A stretch of DNA of 64,000 bases from Streptomyces sp. CC0208 (GCF_003443735.1 NZ_CP031969.1:1550001-1614000), one strand, 5' to 3'; shown: positions 49,430 through 60,199, numbered from the stretch's first letter. The notes: a model not told the origin generated them from the sequence alone. Translations and numbers: made by a program.

Positions 49430-50272
49430 TCAGGGTGCGGTCAGCGGGGGGTACGCGTCCGGACGGCGGTCGCGGTAGAACTGCCAGCGGTCGCGGACCT
49501 CCCGCAGCTTGGCCAAGTCCAGGTCGCGGACGACGAGTTCGGTCTCCTTGTCCGAAGCGACCTCGCCGACGAACTGCGCCTCCGGGTCGACGAAGTACGT
49601 CGTCCCGTAGAAGTCGTTGTCGCCCAGCTCCTCCACACCCACCCGGTTGATCGCGCCGACGAAGTACTCGTTGGCGACGGCCGCCGCGGGCTGCTCCAGC
49701 TGCCACAGGTACGCGGACAGACCGCGCGAGGTGGCCGACGGGTTGAAGACGATCTCGGCACCGGCCAGGCCCAACGCCCGCCAGCCCTCCGGGAAGTGAC
49801 GGTCGTAGCAGATGTACACGCCGATCTTCCCGACCTTCGTGTCGAAGATCGGCCACCCCAGATTGCCGGGACGGAAGTAGAACTTCTCCCAGAATCCGGG
49901 CACTTGGGGGATGTGGTGCTTGCGGTACTTGCCGAGGTACGAGCCGTCGGCGTCGATCACCGCGGCGGTGTTGTAGAGGACGCCGGGCTGCTCCTCCTCG
50001 TACATCGGCAGGATGAGGACGATGCCCAACTCCTTGGCCAGCGACTGGAATCGCTTGACGATGGGCCCGTCCGGGATCTGCTCGGCGTACTCGTAGAACG
50101 CCTTGTCCTGGACCTGGCAGAAGTACGGCCCGTAGAACAGCTCCTGGAAGCACAGGACCTGAGCACCCTGCGCGGCCGCGTCCCGGGCCGCCTGCTCGTG
50201 TACCTGGATCATCGACTCCTTGTCGCCCGTCCACGCGGTCTGGAAGAGGGCGGCACGAATCACTCTGCTCAT
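49430..50272 (-). CDS. nitrilase-superfamily amidohydrolase, probable beta-ureidopropionase (copy 1)
   Basis: A 280-residue carbon-nitrogen hydrolase with the triad E44 (CFQELF), K118 (GKYRKHHIP) and C155 (YICYDRHFPE). It likely hydrolyses N-carbamoyl-beta-amino acids to the amino acid, CO2 and ammonia, completing the reductive pyrimidine route after dihydropyrimidinase. It lies 31 bases upstream of hydA on the same strand. It is a clear paralogue of the gene at 53288-54130, with strongest identity in the C-terminal two thirds. The 155 bases to the PucR gene hold its probable promoter. Confidence 0.88.
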   Translation of the reverse strand: MSRVIRAALFQTAWTGDKESMIQVHEQAARDAAAQGAQVLCFQELFYGPYFCQVQDKAFYEYAEQIPDGPIVKRFQSLAKELGIVLILPMYEEEQPGVLYNTAAVIDADGSYLGKYRKHHIPQVPGFWEKFYFRPGNLGWPIFDTKVGKIGVYICYDRHFPEGWRALGLAGAEIVFNPSATSRGLSAYLWQLEQPAAAVANEYFVGAINRVGVEELGDNDFYGTTYFVDPEAQFVGEVASDKETELVVRDLDLAKLREVRDRWQFYRDRRPDAYPPLTAP

Positions 50273-50427
50273 CGGGACCTCCGGTCACTCGGTGTGCGAG
50301 AAGACTAGGAAGTCCGAAAACGGGCTTTGAGTTGCACGGTGTCACGTCTGCGGGCATGCGGCGTGCCACGGTGTCACCCTCTCGTGAGCCCATGTTTCAC
50401 CGCCGTTTTCCCAGGTCGTGGCTTGTT

Positions 50428-51978
50428 TCAGGCCTGTTGCGCGTCGTGTGCGAGGAGTGCGATGTGTACCGAGGCGGCCTGCTCGAAATCGTCCAGGTCG
50501 ACGCCCAGCCGGCCCTGTATCGCCTCCAGCCGGCGGTAGAGCGCGGGCCGGGAGACGTGGTGGAGCTGGGCGGTGCGGGACTTGTTGCGGCCGGTGGCGA
50601 GATAGGTGCGCAGCACCGCCAGCAGGTCGTCTCCCGCCGCGCACAGCAGCCCGTCCAACTCGCGCTCGGCGAAGGACTGCACGTGCGGGTCGTCGCGCAA
50701 CAGCCTTATCAGTCCGCGCAGATGGACGTCCTTGAGGCGGACGACCGCGGGAAGGTCGAGTGCTCCCGAGGCGACCGCGTCCGCGACATGCCGGGCCTCA
50801 CGCATGCCGGCGGGGACGTCGTCCCAGGCGGTGCGCGGGTCCGCGGCGGCCACGACCGTCTGGGTCAGCCGCGCCGCGAAGTTGGCGGTGAGCACGGCGG
50901 CGTCCTGGTCCCTGGCCAGGCTCAGCAGCACCGCGGTGGCCCCGTCGGCGAGTTCGGCGACGATACCGGGCAGCCCCAACAGCCGTAGTACCCGGTCGAG
51001 TTCCGCCGGATCGCCGTCCCGTACGACGAGCGGCACGAAGGTGCGCCGGTTGACGGGCAGTCCGGCCGCCCGGGCGCGGGGCAGCAGTTGCCGCGCCGGT
51101 ACGACCCCGCTGACCAGGTCGGTGAGCAGGCTCTGCGCGGACTGCTCCTCCCAGCTGTGGGCGGAAGTGCCCCCGAGCATGCGGTGCAGGACGAGGGATT
51201 CGGCGGCGCGGTCGGCGAGGAGGCGTCCGGTGGCGGTGTCGCCGCGGTAGCCGCACAGCATGATCTGGCCCCAGCGCTCGCCGCGCCCGCCGAGTTCGGC
51301 GCGGATCCAGCCGTCGCCCTCGCTGCCGCCGGCCTGGCGGGCGATGCGCTCCCAGTCGCGCAGCACGTCGTCCACCGCGGACCGCTCCCCCGCGGTGGCG
51401 AGGACGCGGTGGGCGAGGTTGGTGACGACGACGGGACAGCCGCTGTGGTGGGCGATCTCGTCCAGCAGGCGCTGGAGCGGTGCGCCCGCGGTGATGAGTC
51501 CGGTCAGCGCGGTGCGCACGGCCTCGGACATGCTGACGGCGGCGAACTTCCGCCGTACCAGCCGGGCCTGCACCTCCTCCGTCAACTCGGCGAAGGGGAA
51601 GGGGCGGTGCAGGACGACCATGGGCAGCCCGCACCGCTCGGCGGCCCGGCGCATCACGTCCGGCGGGGCCGGGAAGGCGCGGCCGAGTCCGAGGACCACG
51701 GCCGCGGCCTCCGCGCGGTGCAGGGACTGGATGTACTCGGCCTGCTTGCCGTCGTCTCCGGCGAGCAGCACACCGGTGGTGAGGACCATCTCGCCACCGC
51801 TGAGCATCACACCGACGTCGGCAGCCTCGGCCACGTGCACCCAGCGCACGGCCCGGTCGAGCTGGGCGGCACCGGCCACCACCTCGGGCTCCCCGGCCAG
51901 GACCCGTTCCAGCATCAGGACCTGCCGGACCGACAGGGTCGGCGCCAGGGACTCCAGGGGCTCCGAGGTGGTGCTCAT
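50428..51978 (-). CDS. PucR-family transcriptional regulator of the catabolic island
   Basis: The 516-residue regulator has an N-terminal PucR/purine-catabolism domain (about 15-140), a central GGDEF-like/GAF-like region and a C-terminal helix-turn-helix of the PucR type (VLRTYLATGRNKSRTAQLHHVSRPALYRRLEAIQ). Such proteins sense purine or pyrimidine catabolites and control their genes. It sits between the aminotransferase (23 bases) and the first ureidopropionase-like gene, and probably regulates both flanking groups. Confidence 0.88.
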   Translation of the reverse strand: MSTTSEPLESLAPTLSVRQVLMLERVLAGEPEVVAGAAQLDRAVRWVHVAEAADVGVMLSGGEMVLTTGVLLAGDDGKQAEYIQSLHRAEAAAVVLGLGRAFPAPPDVMRRAAERCGLPMVVLHRPFPFAELTEEVQARLVRRKFAAVSMSEAVRTALTGLITAGAPLQRLLDEIAHHSGCPVVVTNLAHRVLATAGERSAVDDVLRDWERIARQAGGSEGDGWIRAELGGRGERWGQIMLCGYRGDTATGRLLADRAAESLVLHRMLGGTSAHSWEEQSAQSLLTDLVSGVVPARQLLPRARAAGLPVNRRTFVPLVVRDGDPAELDRVLRLLGLPGIVAELADGATAVLLSLARDQDAAVLTANFAARLTQTVVAAADPRTAWDDVPAGMREARHVADAVASGALDLPAVVRLKDVHLRGLIRLLRDDPHVQSFAERELDGLLCAAGDDLLAVLRTYLATGRNKSRTAQLHHVSRPALYRRLEAIQGRLGVDLDDFEQAASVHIALLAHDAQQA

Positions 51979-52001
51979 GACGGTGTTCCCTTGCTGTGGA
52001 C

Positions 52002-53291
52002 CTACTGGAGGGTGCTCCTCAGAGCGTGTTCGAGGATCGCGGCGCCCTCTTCGGCCTCCGCGACGGTCAGGGACAGCGGCGGGGCGATCCTGAGGGCACT
52101 GGTGTTGTGCCCGCCGCCCTTGCCGAGCAGCAGCCCCTCGGCGCGGGCCGCCTCGAGGACGGCGGACGCGGCCTGCGGGTCGGCCTCGTCGGTGCCGGGT
52201 TTCACCAGCTCGACGCCGAGCATGAGCCCGCGCCCGCGCACCTCCCGTACGCCGGGAATCTGCGCGGCGACGGACCGCAGCCTCTCGATGAGCAGTCCGC
52301 CCACGCGCCGGGCGTTGCCCTGGAGGTCGTGTTCCAGGAGGTACGTCAGGTTCGCGAGGCCGGCCGCCATGGTGATCTGGGTGCCGCCGAAGGTCGAGAT
52401 GCTGTTGGAGTCGAGGCAGTTCATGATCTCGGCGCGGGCGACGACCCCGCCGATGGACATGCCGTTGCCGATGCCCTTGGCGAAGGTGAGGATGTCCGGC
52501 GGGCCGGACTGCCCGTGCGCCTGCCAGCCCCAGAAGTGGTCGCCGGTGCGGCCCCAGCCGGTCTGCACCTCGTCGGCGATCCACAGGATGCCGTGCTCGT
52601 CGAGCACTTCGCGGAAGGCGGCGTAGAGGCCGTCGGGCGGGGAGGTGAAACCGCCGACACCCTGGATCGGTTCGGCGATCAGGGCGGCGGGCGGCCGGGT
52701 GTGGCCGAGGAGGTCCCTGAGGTCGTCGACGCAGGCCGCGATGAAGTCGTCGTCGCCGAGGGAGGCGTACGGGCCGCGGGTGCGGACGCCGCCGTGGACG
52801 TACAGCGTCTGGAGCGGGGACAGCGAGGTGGGCGACCAGCCGCGGTTGCCGGTGATGCCGACCGCGCTGAAGGAGCGGCCGTGGTAGCTGTTGCGCATCG
52901 CCAGGATCGTGTTGCTGCGCCGGTAGGTGGTGGCGAGCAGCAGGGCGGTGTCGTTGGCCTCGGTGCCGGAGGTGGTGAAGAAGACCCGGGCGTCCGGGAT
53001 GCCGGACAACTGGGCTACGCGCTCGGCGAGTTCGACCATCGGCCGGTTCAGGTACAGAGTCGACGAGTGGATGATCCGCCCGGCTTGTTCGCTCACCGCC
53101 TTGGTGATCTCGGGCAGGGCGTGCGCGGTCATCGTCGTGAGGATGCCGCCGAAGAAGTCGAGGTACCTGTTGCCCTCGGCGTCCCACACGTAGCGGCCCT
53201 CGCCATGGGTGATCTCCAGCGGGTCCTCGTAGTAGAGGGCGAGCCAGTCGGGCAGGACGGCCCGGTGACGCCCCAGCAGGTCCTTGGTCAC
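52002..53291 (-). CDS. class III aminotransferase (beta-alanine/beta-aminoisobutyrate type)
   Basis: The 429-residue PLP enzyme has TSGTEANDTALLLA, IADEVQTGWGRTG and the Schiff-base lysine K272 in LTFAKGIGNGM. In this operon it would transaminate beta-alanine or beta-aminoisobutyrate, the end products of reductive uracil and thymine degradation. The GTG start overlaps the stop of the second ureidopropionase gene (GTGA). Related alanine-glyoxylate aminotransferase 2-like activities are an alternative. Confidence 0.9.
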   Translation of the reverse strand: MTKDLLGRHRAVLPDWLALYYEDPLEITHGEGRYVWDAEGNRYLDFFGGILTTMTAHALPEITKAVSEQAGRIIHSSTLYLNRPMVELAERVAQLSGIPDARVFFTTSGTEANDTALLLATTYRRSNTILAMRNSYHGRSFSAVGITGNRGWSPTSLSPLQTLYVHGGVRTRGPYASLGDDDFIAACVDDLRDLLGHTRPPAALIAEPIQGVGGFTSPPDGLYAAFREVLDEHGILWIADEVQTGWGRTGDHFWGWQAHGQSGPPDILTFAKGIGNGMSIGGVVARAEIMNCLDSNSISTFGGTQITMAAGLANLTYLLEHDLQGNARRVGGLLIERLRSVAAQIPGVREVRGRGLMLGVELVKPGTDEADPQAASAVLEAARAEGLLLGKGGGHNTSALRIAPPLSLTVAEAEEGAAILEHALRSTLQ

Positions 53292-54130
53292 GGCTGCACC
53301 AGCCCTTCGTAGGCGTCGGGGCGGCGGTCACGGTAGAACGCCCACTGCTGGCGCACTTCGTCGACGAGGTCGAAGTCCAGGTCGCGGACGACCAGTTCCT
53401 CCTCCTTGTCGCTCGCCGTCTCCCCCACGAACTGACCGCGCGGGTCGACGAAGTACGACGTCCCGTAGAAGTCGTTGTCGCCGTACTCCTCGACACCGAC
53501 CCGGTTGATGGCCGCGACGAAATACTCGTTGGCCACGGCGGCCGCGGGCTGCTCCAGGCGCCACAGGTGGGAGGAGAGTCCCCGATGCGTGGCGGACGGG
53601 TTGTAGACGATCTGGGCGCCGTTCAGGCCCAGTTGGCGCCAGCCCTCCGGGAAGTGCCGGTCGTAGCAGATGTACACGCCGACCTTGCCGACGGCCGTGT
53701 CGAAGACCGGCCAGCCGAGGTTGCCGGGCTTGAAGTAGTACTTCTCCCAGAAGCCCTTGACCTGCGGGATGTGGTGCTTGCGGTACTTGCCGAGGACGCT
53801 GCCGTCGGCGTCGATCACGACCGCGGTGTTGTAGTAGAAGCCGGACTGCTCGACCTCGAACACCGGCACGACGATCACCATGCCGGTCTCGCGGGCGAGG
53901 TCCTGCATACGACTCGTGGTGGGGCCGTCGGGCACCGGCTCGGCCCAGCGGTAGTGCTCGGGTTCCTGGACCTGGCAGAAGTAGGGGGCGTTGAACACTT
54001 CCTGGAACCCGATGATCTTCGCGCCCTGTCGGGCCGCCTCGCGGGCGTGCTCCTCGTGTTTCGCCACCATGGACTCGGTGTCGCCGGTCCAGGTGGCCTG
54101 GACCAGAGCGGCACGTACGACGTTGGCCAT
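53288..54130 (-). CDS. nitrilase-superfamily amidohydrolase, probable beta-ureidopropionase (copy 2)
   Basis: A 280-residue paralogue of the 49430-50272 product with the same catalytic E44, K118 and C155 positions. It is the first gene of the transcript that continues through the aminotransferase and PucR genes. Having two such enzymes suggests different carbamoyl substrates (for example from uracil and thymine, or a D-amino acid). An inverted repeat lies just upstream of its start. Confidence 0.88.
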   Translation of the reverse strand: MANVVRAALVQATWTGDTESMVAKHEEHAREAARQGAKIIGFQEVFNAPYFCQVQEPEHYRWAEPVPDGPTTSRMQDLARETGMVIVVPVFEVEQSGFYYNTAVVIDADGSVLGKYRKHHIPQVKGFWEKYYFKPGNLGWPVFDTAVGKVGVYICYDRHFPEGWRQLGLNGAQIVYNPSATHRGLSSHLWRLEQPAAAVANEYFVAAINRVGVEEYGDNDFYGTSYFVDPRGQFVGETASDKEEELVVRDLDFDLVDEVRQQWAFYRDRRPDAYEGLVQP

Positions 54131-54159
54131 GAGCTGCTCCTTCGGCGGGGACGTCAGAG

Positions 54160-54189
54160 CCTCTACGCCCGTAGAAGGGGCCGTAGAGG
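54160..54189 (-). promoter_or_regulatory. operator-like inverted repeat upstream of the catabolic operon
   Basis: CCTCTACG (54160-54167) and CGTAGAGG (54182-54189) form a perfect 8-bp inverted repeat 30-60 bases upstream of the ureidopropionase start; CTAC and GTAG also pair inside it. A second repeat, CACTCC (54261-54266) with GGAGTG (54273-54278), lies closer to the neighbouring gene and may be a weak terminator. PucR is the obvious candidate ligand for the first. Confidence 0.45.
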
Positions 54190-54312
54190 GACGAACGTAA
54201 GCCTCCTGGACAGGCTTGCCAAGACCATCGTCGTTAACCCGCGAAGTCGATCACGTTTCACACTCCACTGGAGGAGTGATGTGCCCGGTCAGCGGGGGTT
54301 GTGGGGGACCTG

Positions 54313-56253
54313 TCAGGCGGAGAATCCGGCGACCCGCAGGGCGTGCACCAGGTCCCAGTGCCGCTCGTCCGAGACGCCCCGCGCGGCCGCCAGGAGGAGC
54401 GGTACGAGGGTCCCCGGGCCGGGTTCGGCGCTGCGGGCGGCCTCCTCGGGGGCGCGGACGCGGACGTAGGCGTCGAGGAGCGCGGTGACCTCACGGCGGC
54501 GGCCCTCGGCGACCAGCCCGAGCACGGCCGTGCCGATCTCGCCGGCGGGTCGGGCGACGCCCTGTCTGAGGATCTGTTCCCCGTCCGCACCGCGCCCGGC
54601 CGCGACCAGCGCGTCCGCGGCGGCCACCAGCCGGTCTGCGGGCAGTGACGCGGCCTCCCACAGCAGGGTCGCCCAGTCGGCGCCGAGCCCGGCGTGCTGC
54701 AGCTCCGCGGCGAGCAGCGGGAAACGGTCGGCGGGCCAGTGGGCGAGCTCGACGAGCACGCCGTGCGCCTCGCCGGTACGCCCCTGCGAGCGCAGCCGCA
54801 CCAGCGTCGCGACCGTCGCGGCGGTCTCCCGCCGCGCCACCGCGTCCAACGGCTCGGCCCCCTGCCGCGAACCCGCCGCCGGCGCCTCCGCGGCCCCGGC
54901 GAAACGGGCCCCGCGCGGCCTCCGCCCCTTCGCCACGGGCGCGGTGGGCAGCTCGGGCACGGCCGCCGGGGGTACGACGACGGGGGCGCCGTCCTCCTCG
55001 ACCACACCGGCGAACCGGGCACCGCCACGGCGGCGCTTGCGCTTTGCCTCCGGCGGTGGGGCGGTGGGGGTGGGTTGTCGCGGGGGGTCGACGTCGGGTG
55101 GGGGTGTGCGGTCAGCGCCGATGGTGGGGGCCGGGGCCTGCTGATACGGGGTGTGGGCCGTGCGGGAGACGTCGGACTGGCGGTGCTGGTGCGGGGCGTG
55201 TCCGGGGTGGGCTGCTTCTGCGGGGCCAGGGCGCTGGGGTGCGTGGTCGGGGGTGTCGGGGGTGTCGGGATCGACGGGGGCCATCGGGTGCGGGCGGTAA
55301 CCCGGACGGGCCGTTCCAGCGGCCCCGGCTCGCCGAGACACGTCCCCGGAAGCCTCCCCCCAGACGGAAGCCTGCGGGGCAGCCACCGAGCGGGCGGCAT
55401 CAGCGGTGCCGGAGTGATGTGGCGCAGCTCCGGAGGAGTCCGCCCAGGCCGGCCGGGATACGTGTCCTGAGCGGGCGGCCTCGGTGGGGCTGGGCCACTG
55501 CGGGGCGTGTCCGGCATCAGGCGCTTCGGCGTCGGTGGTCGGCGCGGCCTCGCGCTGCTGCGGCATGTTCGGGAACCGAGTGCTTCCGGGGTCGGCCTCG
55601 CGACCGTCGCCCCCTTCTGCATGTCCGCCGCCCCCGGCGTCCCCCCGACCGCGGTCCCCCCGCACCCCGTCCCCGTGCGCTTCCCGGAACACCCCGCCGT
55701 CCCCGCCCTGGCCCCGCCTGATCGCCCGGGCCTGGTCGTCCAACGTGCGGTGGTCCAACTCGGCCATCCGGGACTGGAGTTCGGCGCAACGCCGTACGGC
55801 GCGTTCGTGGTCGTCGCGGGCCCAGGCGAGGTCCAGGCGGATGGCGTCGGCCTCCTCCTGGGTCGTGGCGCCGGCGAGGCGGCGGCCCAGTTCGGCCTGG
55901 CGTTCCGCGGCGTAGCGCTGTTCGCGGAGCATGACGTCGAAGCGGTCACCGAGGGCGTCCCGGCCCCCGGGGCGGGCGTCGTGGGCGGCCTGGGCGGCGG
56001 CGTGCAGGGGGCGGGCCCGGTCCGCCTCGGCGTGGGCCACCTCCGGGCCGTACGCCGCGGCGAGGTCCTGAAGGAGCGACTCGACCACGTCCCACGGCGG
56101 CACTTCACGGCCGTCGAGGCAGGCCTGCATACCGTCCGGGTCGCGCTGCCAGAAGACGGCGCACCAACCGGCGCCCTGATCCAGGCGCGCGAGCACACCC
56201 TCCAGATAGGCCACGAACTCCCGCATCCGACCCGGGAGTTGATCCACTGCCAT
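54313..56253 (-). CDS. large unknown protein with variable Pro/Ala-rich centre
   Basis: A 646-residue protein of unknown function. The N-terminal ~180 residues look helical and possibly coiled (VAYLEGVLARLDQGAGWCAVF, ERQAELGRRLAG, RRCAELQSRMAELDHR). The middle (about 180-410) is Gly/Pro/Ala/His-rich and poorly conserved-looking. Two basic copies of a motif, RRGGARFAG and RPRGARFAG, lie at about 415 and 450. The C-terminal ~180 residues form a helical repeat-like domain (DRFPLLAAELQHAG, DWATLLWEAASLPADRLVAAADAL). Its start codon sits in a hairpin loop, suggesting translational control. No enzyme motif is visible. Confidence 0.7.
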   Translation of the reverse strand: MAVDQLPGRMREFVAYLEGVLARLDQGAGWCAVFWQRDPDGMQACLDGREVPPWDVVESLLQDLAAAYGPEVAHAEADRARPLHAAAQAAHDARPGGRDALGDRFDVMLREQRYAAERQAELGRRLAGATTQEEADAIRLDLAWARDDHERAVRRCAELQSRMAELDHRTLDDQARAIRRGQGGDGGVFREAHGDGVRGDRGRGDAGGGGHAEGGDGREADPGSTRFPNMPQQREAAPTTDAEAPDAGHAPQWPSPTEAARSGHVSRPAWADSSGAAPHHSGTADAARSVAAPQASVWGEASGDVSRRAGAAGTARPGYRPHPMAPVDPDTPDTPDHAPQRPGPAEAAHPGHAPHQHRQSDVSRTAHTPYQQAPAPTIGADRTPPPDVDPPRQPTPTAPPPEAKRKRRRGGARFAGVVEEDGAPVVVPPAAVPELPTAPVAKGRRPRGARFAGAAEAPAAGSRQGAEPLDAVARRETAATVATLVRLRSQGRTGEAHGVLVELAHWPADRFPLLAAELQHAGLGADWATLLWEAASLPADRLVAAADALVAAGRGADGEQILRQGVARPAGEIGTAVLGLVAEGRRREVTALLDAYVRVRAPEEAARSAEPGPGTLVPLLLAAARGVSDERHWDLVHALRVAGFSA

Positions 56254-56266
56254 CGCTCAACTCCCG
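56234..56266 (-). promoter_or_regulatory. hairpin that sequesters the Shine-Dalgarno of the 54313-56253 gene
   Basis: The first arm in the mRNA, CGGGAGTTGA (minus strand 56266-56257), pairs perfectly with TCAACTCCCG (minus strand 56242-56233). The GGGAG ribosome-binding site lies in the stem and the ATG at 56253-56251 in the 14-base loop. The same sequence read as DNA is a perfect inverted repeat that a regulator could bind. Further upstream, nested repeats GTCCGTA/TACGGAC (56285-56291, 56321-56327) and AACAC/GTGTT (56296-56300, 56306-56310) mark the promoter area. Confidence 0.55.
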
Positions 56267-56387
56267 TTAGACCGGAGCACTCCGGTCCGTAAGGCAACAC
56301 CAGCAGTGTTACGAACGGGCTACGGACAGTTTTCAAAGGGGCAGCAGGAGCCTCATGGCGCGCGCCACGCCGCTGAGCGAACTCCCG

Positions 56388-56639
56388 TCACACGCCCGCC
56401 AACTCGCACAGTCCGGCCAGCTCGTCCATGGACAGCCCGAGCACCCGAGCCAGCGCGGCCACCGTGAAGAAAGCCGGGGTCGGGGCCCGTCCGGTCTCGA
56501 TCTTCCGGAGGGTCTCCGGAGAGATCCCGGCACTCGCCGCGACCTCCGCCATGCTGCGGCCACCGCGGGCCTCGCGCAGCAACCGGCCGAGCCGCTCGCC
56601 GCGTTCGTGTTCTTCGGGAGTGAGAGGGGTGCGCACCAT
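56388..56639 (-). CDS. small XRE-type helix-turn-helix regulator
   Basis: An 83-residue protein from ATG 56639 (86 from 56648) with a Cro/CI-type fold: LGRLLREARGGRSMAEVAAS followed by AGISPETLRKIETGRAPTP. It is divergent from the methionine aminopeptidase gene across only 33 bases that include a palindrome, so it probably represses both itself and that gene. It reads toward the unknown 646-residue gene 134 bases away on the same strand. Confidence 0.85.
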   Translation of the reverse strand: MVRTPLTPEEHERGERLGRLLREARGGRSMAEVAASAGISPETLRKIETGRAPTPAFFTVAALARVLGLSMDELAGLCELAGV

Positions 56640-56652
56640 GCCCCCCATTCTA

Positions 56653-56665
56653 ATACCGGTATAGT
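56653..56665. promoter_or_regulatory. shared operator and overlapping divergent promoters (HTH regulator / map)
   Basis: The perfect 10-base palindrome ATACCGGTAT (56653-56662) lies in the 33-base gap. On the plus strand TATAGT (56660-56665) is a good -10 element seven bases before the map ATG, so the map mRNA is probably leaderless. On the minus strand TATTAG lies just before the regulator start. Binding at the palindrome would block both promoters. Confidence 0.6.
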
Positions 56666-56672
56666 AATTGGC

Positions 56673-57440
56673 ATGGTGGAGCTGAAGACGGACACATCGA
56701 TCGATGCCATGTACGAGGCCGGACAGGTGGTCGGGCGCGCCCTGACCGCCGTACAGAAGGCCGCTGACGTGGGTGTTTCCCTGCTGGAGCTGGACGAGGT
56801 GGCGCGTGGGGTGCTGCGGGAGGCCGGGGCGTCCTCGCCCTTCCTGGGCTATCGCCCCTCCTTCGCCTCCACGCCCTTCCCCGCCGTCATCTGCGCTTCC
56901 GTGAACGACGCGATCGTGCACGGCATCCCGACCGGCTACCGGCTGCGCGACGGCGACCTCGTCTCGATCGACTGCGGTGCCCAACTCGGCGGCTGGGCCG
57001 GTGACTCGGCGATCAGTTTCACGGTGGGCAGGCCGCGCGCCGCCGACGTACGGCTGATCGAGACCGCGGAACGGGCGCTGGCGGCCGGGATCGCGGCGGC
57101 GGTCGTGGGCAACCGCATCGGCGACATCGCGCACGCGATCGGCACGGTGTGCCGGGACGGCGGGTACGGGATCATGGACGACTTCGGCGGACACGGAATC
57201 GGCCGCCGTATGCACGAGGACCCGCCGGTGCCGAACGAGGGGCGCCCGGGGCGCGGGCTCGCGCTGCGGCACGGCATGGTGCTCGCGATCGAGCCGATGC
57301 TCATCGCCGGCGGCACCGACGAGTACCACACGGCGCCGGACGGCTGGACGCTGAAGACGAACGACGGCTCGCGCGCGGCACACACCGAGCACACCGTGGC
57401 CGTCACCGACGCGGGACCACGCGTCCTGACCGCGCGCTGA
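56673..57440 (+). CDS. map: type I methionine aminopeptidase
   Basis: The 255-residue M24 peptidase has all metal ligands: D100 (SIDCG), D111 (GDSA), H174 (GGHGIGR), E207 (AIEPM) and E239 (HTEHT), plus substrate-site H83. It removes N-terminal methionine from new proteins. The ATG likely coincides with the transcription start. Streptomyces carry more than one map gene; this one, paired with its own XRE regulator, looks like a conditionally expressed extra copy rather than the housekeeping one near secY; that is inference. Confidence 0.92.
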   Translation: MVELKTDTSIDAMYEAGQVVGRALTAVQKAADVGVSLLELDEVARGVLREAGASSPFLGYRPSFASTPFPAVICASVNDAIVHGIPTGYRLRDGDLVSIDCGAQLGGWAGDSAISFTVGRPRAADVRLIETAERALAAGIAAAVVGNRIGDIAHAIGTVCRDGGYGIMDDFGGHGIGRRMHEDPPVPNEGRPGRGLALRHGMVLAIEPMLIAGGTDEYHTAPDGWTLKTNDGSRAAHTEHTVAVTDAGPRVLTAR

Positions 57441-57520
57441 GCAGGCTCTCCGCAAGGCGCCCAGTGCCGCGGCGTCGCCCGCAGACCGCCGAATGTGCCC
57501 CGCTCCCCCATCCGTGCGAA

Positions 57521-57547
57521 GGTGTAACCGGCTGACACCCGGGTTAC
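57521..57547 (+). promoter_or_regulatory. operator-like repeats upstream of the clpC-like gene
   Basis: GTAACC (57524-57529) and GGTTAC (57542-57547) form an inverted repeat with 12 bases between; GGTGT (57521-57525) and ACACC (57535-57539) overlap it. No HspR or CIRCE consensus was recognised. It lies about 70 bases before the gene start. Confidence 0.3.
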
Positions 57548-57614
57548 CCGGCCCCGGCACGTCGATCAGCGAGGGTGTCCCCGGCCCGCGCGGGGATGCC
57601 GGATGGGAACGCCC

Positions 57615-60122
<2,508 letters not shown>

Positions 60123-60146
<24 letters not shown>

Positions 60147-60195
60147 ATCTGCGGCTCCGCCGCGGGGCGCGACGAGCCCCCAGGCGCCCCTGAGG
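60123..60195. repeat. intergenic inverted-repeat element at the clpC-like 3' end (terminator-like)
   Basis: CCTCAGGGGCGC (60123-60134) pairs perfectly with GCGCCCCTGAGG (60184-60195), and the interior holds a small hairpin GCGGC-TCC-GCCGC (60151-60163). From memory this resembles an abundant Streptomyces intergenic sequence (AGGGGCGCGGGGCTG...). The left arm encodes the last residues of the Clp protein. It lies between convergent genes and could terminate both. Confidence 0.6.
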
Positions 60196-60199
60196 ACGA

